Positions 36,306 to 48,123 of a DNA stretch of 64,000 bases are shown here, piece after piece. Position 1 is the first letter of the stretch. Each line of letters opens with the position of its first letter. Source of the stretch: Incurvaria masculella (lineage: Eukaryota > Arthropoda > Insecta > Lepidoptera > Incurvariidae). The DNA lies in assembly GCA_946894095.1 (NCBI GenBank), contig OX335647.2:16386001-16450000 (forward strand), given 5' to 3'. Made by a program: the position numbers and the translations under genes. The notes under the pieces are model-generated. The model saw only the letters and a program-made list of their open reading frames with translations, was not told the origin of the DNA and ran no database searches.

Positions 36306-36918
36306 GCATACATACATTCGAAAAGGTTTTCAGTATGATTTATGTTTGTAATAAGTAATCTTTTGAAATGTATAGGTGATTACAATTTTATTTCAATATC
36401 GGGGCATCATTTTTTTAAACGATTTTCCTTCAGCGTTGATCGCATGCTAAAGTCGACCGAAAAGGGGATGCCAAAAGTCTCTCGGAGGAAATAAAGCGAT
36501 TCCTGTTGGTCCTTCCACTCAGTTGGTAGCTATCTCCTTCCACACCATTAGTTCGCACTCGCGATACACGAAGAAACCGCGGATGAATGCTAGGAAAATG
36601 AGGGCACACACTTCAGTCTGGTCAGATCATAAAAATGTGCAGGTTATAAATTAAATATAGAAGAGAATAGTTTATCTGCACATTGTAGAAAAAAACATAT
36701 ATTTCCTTTCATTTTAGAAGAACAACTCCTGTATATTGTAACAGGCCTGCTGCCTGATCATTCCATAGGATTACAATGTAAAGGCATACAGAGTCAACTC
36801 ACGGATGAGACCAAAATCGTTTCATACAAAATGTAAATCCTTTTTTTTTCTTATTTTGTTTTCTTAATTGCTGTATAGCTTCAAAATAGTGATCTGAAGC
36901 TAGTATGTTTTAGAACTT
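36306..36918. other. No gene seen
   Basis: AT-rich sequence without recognised features. Confidence 0.35.
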
Positions 36919-37001
36919 GACATGGGTGGCTAACACCATACAAGTAACGTTATCACATTCTCCCAACACACCATATTCCCGAAGGAATTTGGTGCCATGC
37001 C
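36919..37001 (-). mobile_element. SINE 3' fragment
   Basis: The reverse complement reads CTGGCATGGCACCAAATTCC...GTGTGTTGGG...GTTAGCCACCCATGTC, the end of the shared SINE body. It is cut off on its 5' side by the unit that follows at 37002. Confidence 0.65.
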
Positions 37002-37200
37002 AGAAAAAAAGATCGAAACGAAATGCTCTCATTCAACTCGAAAGAGAGTGGGCGTTTTGAACCCACAAGGTATAAAAGGCGAGTCTTCTAGCCGCGACAT
37101 TCACGTTAACTATATGGTATAATAAAGTGTTGTAATAGATACATATTTATTGTGCACAAATCTAATAGTCGAATGCGAAAACTAAACTAGAACTAAGCTT
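37002..37200 (+). mobile_element. LTR-like unit (possible solo LTR)
   Basis: TATAAAAGGCGAG at 37071 is a strong TATA box. About 50 bp later AATAAAGTGTTG supplies a poly(A) signal (37121). TATA box and poly(A) signal this close, with no gene between, is the layout of an LTR. It interrupts a SINE fragment. Edges and family are unknown. Confidence 0.45.
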
Positions 37201-37789
37201 GAAAATCTTCTCGGGCCAAAAGGCCCAAGAATTTTACATTATTCACAAACGTGATTGAATTAAGAAAATTGCATATTGAAAAAATGTATTACAAGCACAC
37301 TACATAGCGGGTGAAGCTCTATGTAAATAACGTTTGTGACGGTTTTCATGCGGATGGATACGACGACGAATTCGATTTGACTCAATTAAAACAGCCTCCA
37401 AATTAAATTCCAATCGATCAACTCTCTCGAGTTCGCTCGCCGAGAAAATGTACGAGCAGTTAAATAAATTAACGAGAACTGACGACTACTTAAACCAACA
37501 TTATTGTGCAAGGAGTGGAACAAATTAGAAATTCAAACTGGAAATGTCTATCATCACGTTACCTTTATGCCTTGAGAAAATGATCTAAACGGGCAAAAGG
37601 CATGTCCCTCAAAATAGTGTGGCGATTAATTCGTGTTATAAAGCGAACTATCCGACTTGAAAGACACATATCTCTCTTCGCCTTCAAGACGAGTTGGAAT
37701 GTTGTAACAAATTTGTAGCAAATTATATATAGTATATGAGCTTACTAAAACTTGTGTATACCAACTTTAAAAATGTATGTTTTTATAGA
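37201..37789. other. No gene seen
   Basis: A short GGGCC-AAAA-GGCCC stem is at about 37214. Nothing else is recognisable. Confidence 0.35.
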
Positions 37790-38030
37790 ACTGGGCAATG
37801 ATGGCTAATAACACTCCTACTGTCATGATATTAGCTGGAAACTAATTGCCATGCTCGGACCATTCTTAAACGGCTACATTTCACTGGCGTAAAAACAAGT
37901 ACGATTGTCACTGCCATTTCGACAATTGTTAATTCAATGCGGTACCAACCTGGTTGGGTTGGTACCGCCCCCAGGAAGGGTCCTAAATATTATATGGGAT
38001 CCAAACCATAAACCACGACGGCGTGATTTA
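37790..38030 (-). mobile_element. SINE body copy, decayed
   Basis: The reverse complement carries GGTTGGTACCGC, the AATTAACAATTG equivalent, GTAGCCGTTTAAGAATGG, GAGCATGGCA and GGAGTGTTATTAGCCATC in the order of the shared body. Confidence 0.65.
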
Positions 38031-38111
38031 CATTTCGATACAGCGCGGTGATGAAAACTACATAATTCAACCGATGTCATAAAGTCATGTTGGTACAATT
38101 ACCCCTCCGAA

Positions 38112-38305
38112 TCAATGAATGAATGAATAAATTATTTATTGTGCATAAACAAAAATACAATTACAAAGAAAACATACAGCAAAACAACAATACTGCACAA
38201 AGGCGGACTTATCACTAAGAGTGATTTCTTCCAGTCAACCCTTGGGGTGATGAGGAAAGGCAATAGAAATATCTGTAGGTAGGTGACACACCAGAATTTG
38301 AAAAG
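38112..38305 (-). mobile_element. LINE 3'-end fragment
   Basis: On the minus strand GGGTTGACTGGAAGAAATCAC...AGTGATAAGTCCGCC...CAATAAATAATTTATTCATTC resembles the 3' UTR of lepidopteran LINEs and ends in short tandem A/T repeats. Other copies are at 42340-42690 and 51183-51275. Confidence 0.65.
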
Positions 38306-39218
38306 AAAAAAAATTAACTCCATAAACATACATATACCATAATATATACATATTTATACATATAATTGAATATACTAATATATATGAATCTATTTATCCA
38401 AAAAGAGTCAGTCACGCCGCGCCATAAAAAGCGTTCAGACTGAGCGAACTGTAAGCGCTGAGCCAAACTGCTCGAAAGTGGGTGACACTGATGAAGTTAA
38501 GATAATGCGTAACGACGCTTTAAACTTAGCCTAGGTCGAGCTCCAGCGTCGCTCACTCTCGGGGGCTCTAAAATAATTGAGCGAGCTCGTAGCTTCACAT
38601 TATAGCCTCGAGTCCGTTGCGAGGGGACGGCCAACGGAGGGTTTTAGGACTGAAGGATGTGCGAAGCATGTATAGTTCATGCAAAGATATCATGTGTATC
38701 GGAATTGATCGTCGTTTATTAAAGTAACCCGGTGGTGTTGCCTGCAAGTCAGTGTACCTATTTTTTTCAATACCCTTTACCTACGTTAGACATCATCTTT
38801 GTGAACAATGAACAAGATTTTCTAGTGTCTATTATTATTTTTCCAACTGTACCGAGCTCATAAGTAAGCGTGGATAATATGTGAGGCGCCGCAATACCCT
38901 GATTTTAATGACGTTGGTAACACTTGAAGCCTTTGCTAACGACCTTTTGAGCAACATGAAGGCTTCAGAGGATAATCTGACCAAGGTCGTGAATAGGTCG
39001 GTAATTTAGTAAGGTTTATGCCAAGCATAAACTATAGCATGTGAAAATATTAGAAGAGAAAAAGCAGTCGTTTAACAAAAGTTAAAATGAGAAATTTCTT
39101 GTTTGAATACTATGAATTTTCTCACCAATCTGTTTCTAATGTAAATGTATTCAAGTTGCCTATGTATTTTTACATCCCTAAGAGGATGCCATTTCGTCGG
39201 CTTCCTGCTCCTGTCTTT
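38306..39218. other. No gene seen
   Basis: Locally less AT-rich at 38410-38640, with no motif that I can name. Confidence 0.35.
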
Positions 39219-39857
39219 GGGGGAACGGCATAACGTATAATATGCAGATCGTATAATGTCATATTTTAACAAAATTTTAAAACCATGCACAACGTATAAT
39301 CGGCAGATCGTATAATCTTATACGTAGTGCATGAAGAAGTCCAAAAAATTAAATTACTTATTTCTCCATGCATAACGTATAATAGTCACAACGTATAATG
39401 TTATGAACTTTATTTAACAAAAAAAGAAAACCATGCATATCATATAATGCAAAAATATTTCATACGATAAGCGCCCTTATCGATATAAGATTAAAGATTA
39501 TACTCGCACGCGACTTTTCGACCGTCTCAATTAGCGTTGTAGCAAATTGTTACTCTTCAACAGATATCGATTCGTAGCAATTTCAGCCTTAAATGTATCG
39601 TTGTTAGGGCGCTTTATGCAGTGCTTCTTGGCATATTATACGTTCTGCATGGTTTTCTTTTTTTGTGAATTCATGTTAGGAATATTATACGTTGTGACTA
39701 TTATACGTTCTGCATGATGCAAAGAGTTTATTTTATTTTTAAACTCATGCACAACGTATAACATTATACGTTGTGACTATTATACGTTATGCATGGTTTT
39801 AATTTTTTGGAAAAAAATAAGATTATACGTTGTGAATATTATACGTAGTGAATACGA
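39219..39857. repeat. 639-bp palindromic element with mirrored CGTATAAT pairs
   Basis: The left arm has CGTATAAT at 39234/39250, 39293/39309 and 39376/39392, each pair 16 bp apart, plus a changed single copy (CATATAAT) at 39441. The right arm has the reverse word ATTATACG at 39635, then pairs at 39684/39700, 39763/39779 and 39822/39838, again 16 bp apart. The gaps mirror each other (59, about 80, 49). The core is framed by inverted AAGCGCCCTTA/TAGGGCGCTTT. The 11-bp word CTCCTGTCTTT flanks both sides (39208-39218 and 39858-39868), consistent with a target duplication of Mutator-like length. Confidence 0.88.
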
Positions 39858-40196
39858 CTCCTGTCTTTTACCGCTTAGCCATTATGTTGCAACCAAGTCA
39901 CACAGAGGCACGTGACGGATGAGACAAAAATGTATTGAAATTTCTTTTTTCACTTTACTAAATCTGAAGTTATGTTTCAAATTTCGTTTTGACATAATGA
40001 GGAACAGTTAAGAAATATGATCGACAAATAATCAGTGGATCACATATTAGTACCGAGAAAGAAGGGTATTTATCTTGGTTTTTACGGTCGTTTACTTTAC
40101 AATCTACAAATGCACAGGTCACCATGTTTTCTTTGAGGAAAACTAGAGAAATCATAAAGATTTTCAAAAAAAGCACTTCAGTACCCGAAGTCCCAG

Positions 40197-40507
40197 TTCT
40201 CACCTAAATTGGCTAATTTACGGCAAACCGATCGACTGGCGTTTTCAAATGTATGGAGAAATTGAAGAGCGCGCGCAGTGGGCGTTAAGCGAACTAACAT
40301 TTTCGAGTCCGAGTTTGATTTGACAGCTTACTCAACGTTGCCGTAAATACGTCGACGTTGCCGTTTACTTTTCATACAAATCGGAAGTCCGAGTTTGACT
40401 TTGACAGCTCGAAGAAGTAAAACCACAGAATATCTAGTAAAAACTTGTATGGAGTTTGACGTTTTTACGGAACTTCGAAGTTACGTAAACGCGAATTTAG
40501 GTGAGAA
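40197..40507. mobile_element. MITE with TTCTCACCTAAATT ends, copy 2 (complete)
   Basis: TTCTCACCTAAATT at 40197-40210 and AATTTAGGTGAGAA at 40494-40507 form a perfect 14-bp inverted repeat. The 311-bp unit is the inverted counterpart of 25378-25700. No target duplication is obvious. Confidence 0.8.
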
Positions 40508-40699
40508 ATCAGACTACCGGCTCTGATTACATGAGCGATTCGATAAGTGGTAGGGTGTTCCATCTCTCCCTAACTCGCGGTGGAGGCACGCAGTGTATAT
40601 ATTATTTTGTAGTGGTACTTAAATTGACATCTCAACCCCAGGGTATACATATTATTTGACCCCACACCCTTTCGTCTTGTTAGCGCTGCAACTCTCTCC

Positions 40700-40741
40700 T
40701 ACGTGTGAAAGTTCTTCTTGCACATGCAACTTTCACACGTA
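40700..40741. repeat. 14-bp perfect hairpin
   Basis: TACGTGTGAAAGTT (40700-40713) pairs with AACTTTCACACGTA (40728-40741) across a 14-nt loop. Confidence 0.8.
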
Positions 40742-41200
40742 AGGATAGTGTTACAACAAGTTTGTAGAAAGTTAGAAGTTGTTGTTAGCAGGGTCTCATT
40801 AAGATCTAACTTCCTGTTATTTCATGCTCTTTCTAACTTACAATACTATTTTAACACCTGGGTTGTGTAAACATTGTATTGTCTCATATCCCTGGAACTT
40901 CTAGTCCTAGACCCATTATATGGAAACTTATTATTTTCATAGTTATCCAAAAGTCATTTTGAGGGGGTGATAAGAGCCGATTGTGTTTAGTTTGATGAGG
41001 ACGGAGTAAAACAACATTTAATTATATTTAAAACCACCCCTAATTTGTTAATCAAAATAGTAAATATGTGAATTGATGGTTAAGCTATAATTTAAAGATA
41101 AAACTGTAAGTCTCTGGTGCTTTGTGTTCCCAAATTCGACAAATATTCATAAACTTTCATAGAAACACATTTTAACACAGAATATGAGCGTCAGATATTT

Positions 41201-41971
41201 ACCGTTATAGGTTCCAAATATAGCTAGACCATTAATGCATCTTTCATGTGTTTTAAATTGCAAAATAAGTAGTAGTTATTTTTAACAATAATAAAATATG
41301 GTTTTACTTACGCCCTTATGGAACTGAATGCAATCAGGTGTGGTGTTAAAGGCCTTATGTAGATCTAACTTCCAGGAACACCAAGATTTAATTTAGCCAT
41401 ATCTTTTTGTGATATGCAAATTTAATTTAGTCAAATCTCTGATATCTTTTGACCTAAAGCCATCATATTTGACTCAAATTAATACTGAGAAATTCGTAAA
41501 ATCTTCATTTCTTTGGCGTGTCCCAAGAAATTTTACGATTTTTTTTCTACCATTTGAGGTATTGAATTACTGTTTATATATATAACCTATAACTGTATAC
41601 CGTTATAGGTTCCAAATATAGCTAGACCATTAATGCATCTTTCATGTGTTTTAAATTGCAAAATAAGTAGTAGTTATTTTTAACAATAATAAAATATGGT
41701 TTTACTTACGCCCTTATGGAACTGAATGCAATCAGATGTAGTGTTAAAGGCCTTATGTAGATCTAATTTCCAGGAACACCAAGATTTAATTTAGCCATAT
41801 CTTTTTGTGACATGCAAATTTAATTTAGCCAAATCTCTGATAACTTTTGACCTAAAGCCATCATATTTGCACTGAAATTAATACTGAGAAATTCGTAAAA
41901 GCTTCATTTCTTTGGCGTGTCCCAAGAAATTTTACGAATTTTTGTCTACCATATGAGGTATTGAATTACTG
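41201..41971. repeat. Tandem duplication of a 372-bp unit
   Basis: Unit 1 is 41201-41572 and unit 2 is 41599-41971, with a 26-bp TA-rich spacer. Both begin ACCGTTATAGGTTCC and end ATTGAATTACTG, and differ at only a handful of bases. Neither unit has LTR-type TG...CA ends or an open frame of note. Confidence 0.9.
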
Positions 41972-42100
41972 AAACCAATATACATGAGAATATATATAGA
42001 TTGTGAATAAAAAATACCTTTGAATAATTTGTATGTTAGTTTTATGACTGTTTGATTTATTTCTTGAGGTGTGGGTATATTTTAAAGCCTCAGTGTAAAC

Positions 42101-42172
42101 TTTTATTTATGCGACCTGACATGGACGGCTAATACCACACAACTACCATTATGACATGAGCCCAATTGATGT
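42101..42172 (-). mobile_element. SINE 3' scrap
   Basis: The reverse complement GTGTGGTATTAGCCGTCCATG then TCAGGTCGCATAAATAAAA matches the extreme 3' end of the shared SINE body. Confidence 0.6.
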
Positions 42173-42339
42173 ATGAACTTGAATGAGTATTCAATATTGT
42201 ATAAACTTCCAAATTTTTTAGAAATATTTATTGCCTAGATATTGAAACATTATTATTACCGCGAATATATTTTTCCTGAAACATTTCATGCTGCAAATAT
42301 GAATATTGGTCGATTAGCTTACCCTGCTGTGCAATGAAT

Positions 42340-42690
42340 GCCTGAATGAATAAATGAATAAATTATTTTTTGGCCATAGAGAAAATATACAATTACAGAG
42401 ACAACATACCGCAAAACAACGATACTGCACAAAAGGGGGACCCATCACTAAGCCTGGGTTTCACCAAAGCCTGATTAATTTGTATCGACACTTAAAGGGC
42501 CTTTGTTACTAAAATGCTGATAAAATGCAAGTTGCTAAGAAAGGCCCTTAATATTTGGCGATTAAGCTAATCAGCAATAGGTGAAAATGGCCCTAAGAGT
42601 GATTTCTTCCAGTCAACCCTTTGAGGTGATGAGGAGAGGCGATAAAAATATCCGTAGGTAGGTGATAAACCATGATTTGAAATTGAAATT
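42340..42690 (-). mobile_element. LINE 3'-end fragment interrupted by a MITE
   Basis: Matches 38112-38305 on both sides of an insertion at 42453-42592 (ACTGCACAAA...CATCACTAAG before, CTAAGAGTGATTTCTTCC after). Confidence 0.7.
42453..42592. mobile_element. 140-bp MITE with CTAAG target duplication
   Basis: The ends CCTGGGTTTCACC and GGTGAAAATGGCC are inverted, and most of the interior folds back (AAGGGCCTTTGTTACTAA with TTGCTAAGAAAGGCCCTT). CTAAG stands on both sides (42448-42452 and 42593-42597). The paralogous site at 38112-38305 has a single CACTAAGAGTGATTT, so it serves as the empty site. Confidence 0.85.
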
Positions 42691-42699
42691 AAATAAACC

Positions 42700-44550
42700 C
42701 CGTATACATACATTTAACATATAATATACACATAGTTTTAGTTTAAATTATCCCTGTATTCGGTGTGTACAACTATTTTTATATATCCAGTCTAGATTTG
42801 TCCATTTTCTGTCTTTTCCATTCCTCTTGGTGGCAACATTCTAGCAGTTCCTCGTTACATTTCAAGATTGTTTGCAGATATTTTACCGTCGATACTCCGT
42901 TCGAACCTCTCTCCTATGCCAGACCTCCGAATATCTGCATAGGTAAACATTAATGTATATGTCTGAATGGTCGGCTGGAAGAAATCACTATACAAGTCAG
43001 CATTAGTGCATCTCCACTTTGTTATATCAATTTGTTCTGTGCATACATTAATGCAATTGCACAATCAATGATTTTTCTTTATTCTATATGAATCAATGGA
43101 CTAATGGACATACTTCGAAACATTTATAGATTCAGTCAGACTGACTTACAGCAATTTCGAAAAAGTGACAGAGAAGCTTCAGCGCATTTTTGGGTGAACT
43201 AAATGTTTATTTATTTATTTTAAAGATGGATTTATTAAAACACCATCCGCCGTAATATACTTGTGTGGTGGTCGGACAAGTCTTTTTCATGATGTTGTTT
43301 TTTCCCAGTTAAGCATAACAAGGCTATAGCAGCTTCCCTTCAAAGCCTAGTTAGATAGGCTTAAGGCATACCCAGATTAAATTTTTCTGAAGAAGAAAAT
43401 ATTGAATACATACATAAAATGAATAACGTTAATTTGATTCAAAGGAAGAAATTAATAAGTCACATAATTCAGGCACCTGAGGTATATCAGCGTCCCGCTA
43501 ATTGGACGCCGCGTCGAGCCGCGAGGGACTCGTCAACATTGGGGCTGTCTCACTCGTAGCAGCGTCGTCACCGACATCTAACGAGACACTTCAGAATTGG
43601 ATCTTGCCTCGAACTTGTCAGACCTTTTTATGGCGAAAATCCGCTCGAGTCGCGAGGACCCTCGGCATTCCCGCGACTCAATTATTGATGCCGACTTCTG
43701 AGGCGTAACGCTGTATTGTGCATCGCGCATGCTAGGTCTATGGTATTGTGAGAGAAAAAATTGTCTGATGGTAATGTGAAAGGGGTTTTTTCGTAAAACA
43801 CTTTTAATGCAAGCCAAATGGAATCAAATCCTCTGTTCGTTATATGTTCCATCGGATATTAATAAATATTATAAATATTTCTAAAGTTTCGTAATGTACT
43901 CAATGTTTTGACTTAAATTATTAGAATATATTAAAATTTAATATTTAAATTGAATCAAAAAATATTTTGTAAAAAATAATGGAACTACTTACTCATCGAC
44001 CACTTTGTGTAATACAATACAGAGTGAACTATTCAATTGTGCCTTTAGGGCCAAATCCGAAACAATAAGAAATAGCGAAAAACACTCAAAGGAGTCATGA
44101 GGCCGATTTTAAGAAAAACTAAAATGATTTCATTTGATTTAAAAAAAAATGTCCTGCCGGGAATCGAGCTCGTTGATTTTGAGAAAAATAACGCATTCTG
44201 TATTATTGCACCAGTCAACAATGTCGCGTATAAGGAACGAACCCTGTGAAGTAATGTCATAAGGCAAACTAAAGGAAAGTGTTAATGATTAATAAACTTT
44301 TATAAATTTTATAACTTTTTTAAATAACAATTTTATAGTATTCATGCATGGGCCCGTAAACATCAGAAAATTACGATCCACATAAAAAGTTCTTTATTAA
44401 TAATTTTGGCACCTAATATCCCAGTTTACTGATATCTGGTATCTAATATCTGACACCATATCGGTGTCTAAATGTTTGCGTAAATCTGAGTCTAACAACA
44501 GAAAAAGAAAATGTTCATACACATTAAATTTTCTCAGAGGTTTGACGTAA
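42700..44550. other. No gene seen
   Basis: A GC-rich patch at 43490-43710 is open in both directions (68 and 79 codons) without a recognisable domain. At 44145-44230 the minus strand has a tRNA-like tail (GAGCTCGATTCCCGGC) that may be a SINE head scrap. Confidence 0.35.
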
Positions 44551-44760
44551 CAAACGGACAATGTTTCATTGCCGCTACAACCAACTTTTCATCCAATGCA
44601 ATGGTGCCAATCCGAGCAGGCTTAAACCTACCACCTTGTAGGGAAAAGGGACCATTGATTCTGAACCATGGATAAGCTCGTTTTCGTAAGCATTTATCCC
44701 ACTCACAGATAAAATTGATGTATGAACGGAGCGGGGAATTGAATTCATCCCCTGGGATTT
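44551..44760 (-). mobile_element. SINE copy with a B-type head trace
   Basis: The reverse complement carries GATGAATTCAATTCCCCGC (a B-box-like tail), then ATGGTTCAGAATCAATGG, GGTAGGTTTAAGCC, ATTGGCACCATTGCATTGGA and ATTGTCCGTTTG of the shared body. Confidence 0.6.
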
Positions 44761-46613
44761 TATTTATTTATTTATTTATATTATTACAATTATACACAAT
44801 ACTTTACAGCTATACACCAATTCGTAAAATGTTTCAGAATCCATCTCGCCTTTTATTATCAAGTTTGGCACCGTCACTTACTCGTGTGCAAGATATATTT
44901 AAAGAAGAAAACAAAACAGGTACACGGAGATGGATCGCAAACATGAAGTTGAGACGTTCCCACCAAACAATAAAAACAAAAGCTTGGAGGAAAACAAATA
45001 TAGAAATATCCGACAGAGCTATTACTCTACTTCACCGGCAGCACGGGCGGGTACTTCAGACACGCGTGGACAAGTGACAGAGTGGCCGATCTAATATGTG
45101 CTACGTGAATGTTTTATCGACATGGTGCGACGCAAAGAGCTATTTTCTACCTGTGGCTGAGTCTGGAGCAAGTTTACAAAGATACATGACGGTGTAGTAC
45201 GTTCCTTGCTGTTTTAAATTCAGTCCCGTAAATAGGCAGAGCTCAAAAGAGCACAAATGTCGTTGATTGCCGGGAGTTTCCCATCTTTTGGCACAGTTCG
45301 ATGGTTTCACTGAATTTTTAAAATACATTTTATTGTTAGTTTATTTTTTTCGTTTCAAACATACTTCTGAAATGCTACATTGATTACCTTTTCATTAACG
45401 GATAGAAAGACAGTTCAATTACTCATTGAGCCACAAATAATATAACTAAAAATATGACTGTCGCCATTTTGTTTTTAATAACCATGATATAGGACAATCA
45501 AGGGGGTTCTAGTAATCGAAAAGTGTCGGAGTATTAGTTAATTGTGACCAGTTAATTAAAAAAGATACGTTGTTAAGTTTAAATTCCTAAAATTTTACGT
45601 TTTGATCCTTAATCTTTACTTAATATGTAAAATAAAATGATCCAATTGAGATCCGTGAAGACCAAACGTGACTGCCAATTGGTTAGAGCTAGCGAGCAGC
45701 AAACTTTACGGAAGGACCTGGTAAGGGGGAGGTAATTGATGATTTAGCGTTTCCAATAACCAACCGTTAGGTTACAGCGAGACAAGCACCCAAGGTGTCT
45801 CCCGGAAACCGTCCGACTTCAAGGTCAACTCACCTGCCTCGTGCCCCGTTTGCTTATCGGACCGGACGTAACGTGCTTGCCAAACAACAAACATTGCCCA
45901 CCCCTGCAGTTAGCCACATACCTACGAGTCCGACCTCAATCGCCGAGGGTCGGAAGTCGGGACCATGGCCTCCCCCGATATGGTGTACCCCCATAGTTCG
46001 GACAGCGAACCCCACTTCAATCACGTGGGAGAATACCTCACGCGAGGGAATTCATTTAATGAATGCGTGGCAAATATTATTTCTTCATTATTTAAGGCCC
46101 TGGTACTAGCCAAATCGCAAAGTTAGACGAGGCACCCCAAGTTAACTAACTAAGTCTGACGATTATAAGTGTCATTCTTACAATATATGATTCCTAGTCT
46201 AGGAATCGACCTATTTTCGTTAATGTATGTTTCCTTTTTCTATACAAAATACATTGCGGAAACGGTGTCCATTTCCGAACTTTTTTGACTAAATGTAGAA
46301 ATCTAAAAGCAAATGGATTTTTTTGTTTATGCATATATGCTGTTTTTGCTTATATCTAGAAATCGAATTACTTTCAGATTTCTAATGAGAAAAATCAACT
46401 TTTTTATTTTTATTATTATTTAAATAAATGATGGAATAAAAAAATATTAACAATCCATTATCAGTCTGGAGTTCTATTTGGATTTGCTGAAGAGTTTCAC
46501 TACATATTATTACATTTGTTAAAAAGTGCATTTGTATGGCGCGGGTAGTTGGCTAGTCCTAGCGCCTTAATCCCCGAGGCAGGGAAATACATAGATGACG
46601 TTATAAAAACCGG
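44761..46613. other. No assignable gene; microsatellite and GC-rich patch
   Basis: A (TTTA)n run is at about 44760-44779. The 120-codon open frame at 44715-45077 begins inside a SINE and the microsatellite and has no domain. A GC-rich stretch at 45690-46060 has a 104-codon frame without known motifs and could be the 5' part of an unidentified retroelement. A 19-bp palindrome, GATTCCTAGTCTAGGAATC, is at 46189-46207. Confidence 0.35.
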
Positions 46614-46896
46614 TCAAGTGCGGGTCGGACTCGCACACAGAGGGTTCCGTACCATCATATAAGATTTAATAAAATCACGTTTTTTTGTATGAAGGTCCCC
46701 TTTAAAATTTATTATTTTGTTAATTTTACCTGTTTGTTGTTATAGCGGGAAAATAAATACACACTCTGTGAAAATTTGGGTTTACTACCTATTACGGTTT
46801 ATGAGAAACAGCCCAGTGACAGACGGACGGACGGACGGACAGCGGAGGCTTAGTAATAGGGTTCTTTTGGCACCCTTTGGGACGGAACCCTAAAAA
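46614..46896 (+). repeat. GGTTCCGTACC repeat family, copy 3
   Basis: It starts AAAAACCGGTCAAGTGCG, carries GGGTTCCGTACCATCATA and a (GACG)n array, and ends GGGACGGAACCCTAAAAA. Confidence 0.8.
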
Positions 46897-47589
46897 GCAA
46901 AGTAAGTGACATTTGATCCCCTATCTGCCTGTTTGACCGACATGAGATAGTCATCTGATCTCGAATAACTTATGATTCTATCAATTCACTGCCTTCGTGA
47001 GAGTTTGTAATGCGATTACATTTTATCATCGTATGCCGCCTTGTAATTCCTACAACTTGATTATTATTGTTCACAATCACATTTTATTTGTTTTAAGGAA
47101 CAAGCCCCGCGCCTTGAACGCCGAGCCATCAATCTAAAATGCTTCGAATTTATTTGTAGCCTTTGTTTTTTGTTCTGATACCTTTCCCCGCATGGCAATG
47201 GCAATGGAGACAGGTGGCATAAACATGTTGCTGAGTCCGGCATTGCTGCAAGTCATTGTATAGCAACAGTTTCGAGATTTGTCTCTGTCGCTAGTAAATA
47301 TCTCGCAAACCACAGTGTGTCCGATGCACTGTGTTGTTGGATTCTGCTAAGATCGGTTCTGTTTAATGTAAAATAGATGTCAGATAGCGAAAGTGTATTT
47401 CAAATATCTTATAGTATTCTTATATTTTGAAACTAAGTATCACTGAGTGCGGTCGGGTCTCGATTATCTGGGGAAATTCTATCGCTAAAACTGTCCGTGG
47501 GTCGCGTTTCACGTAACACTTTACCTTATACCTTAATGTTACCTAACTTACTGAATAGTAGGAGTAAAATCCTGCCCGGATTGATACAG
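46897..47589. other. No gene seen
   Basis: No repeat or coding signal recognised. Confidence 0.35.
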
Positions 47590-47755
47590 TATGAAATCTG
47601 GTCACAGTGAAAATAAAAATTGTCCGTGTTTTCCCCTCAGTACTAAACGTGCAATTTAAGGATTGACCCTGGCATGGCACCTCATTAGTTTGACAATACG
47701 GTGTGTTGGGATAATAACATACCAGTAGGAGTGTTATTAGCCATAGCCATACCGT
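47590..47755 (+). mobile_element. SINE 3' half
   Basis: AATTGTCCGTGTTTTCC, CTGGCATGGCACCTCATTAG, GGTGTGTTGGGATAATA and GGAGTGTTATTAGCCAT follow the shared SINE body. Confidence 0.7.
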
Positions 47756-48123
47756 GTAATAAATGCCAAATTCACTCCTTATTTTTTGACATTTTACGCT
47801 GATGAGGAAACCGTTCTGTTAATAAAGTAGACTCAGCCATGATCCTTCGCGACACTTCCTTGTATTGTCTCTTTCTGTCGCTTTGCACGGAATAGCAGCC
47901 GTCCTTTGCGCAGTCGAGTAAAAAATACATATCTGTTTCCGGTTCCGGATACTGTCAACGCGATCTTGTCCCTTCCATCTTCGTCGTGTAAGCTGCGAAT
48001 TGTATTTTGCGAAAATGAACGCATCACCGCCTTGCCGCCGCCTGCTCGCAACAAGGAATTGTTCTTTCATCAGACAAAAATATGTTACCCGTCGGACACT
48101 TCTCGCTGTCTTCTTGTCAACTC

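Noticed and set aside
44715..45077. 120-codon plus-strand frame
   Set aside because: Starts in a SINE, runs through a TTTA microsatellite, and has no recognisable domain in the remainder.
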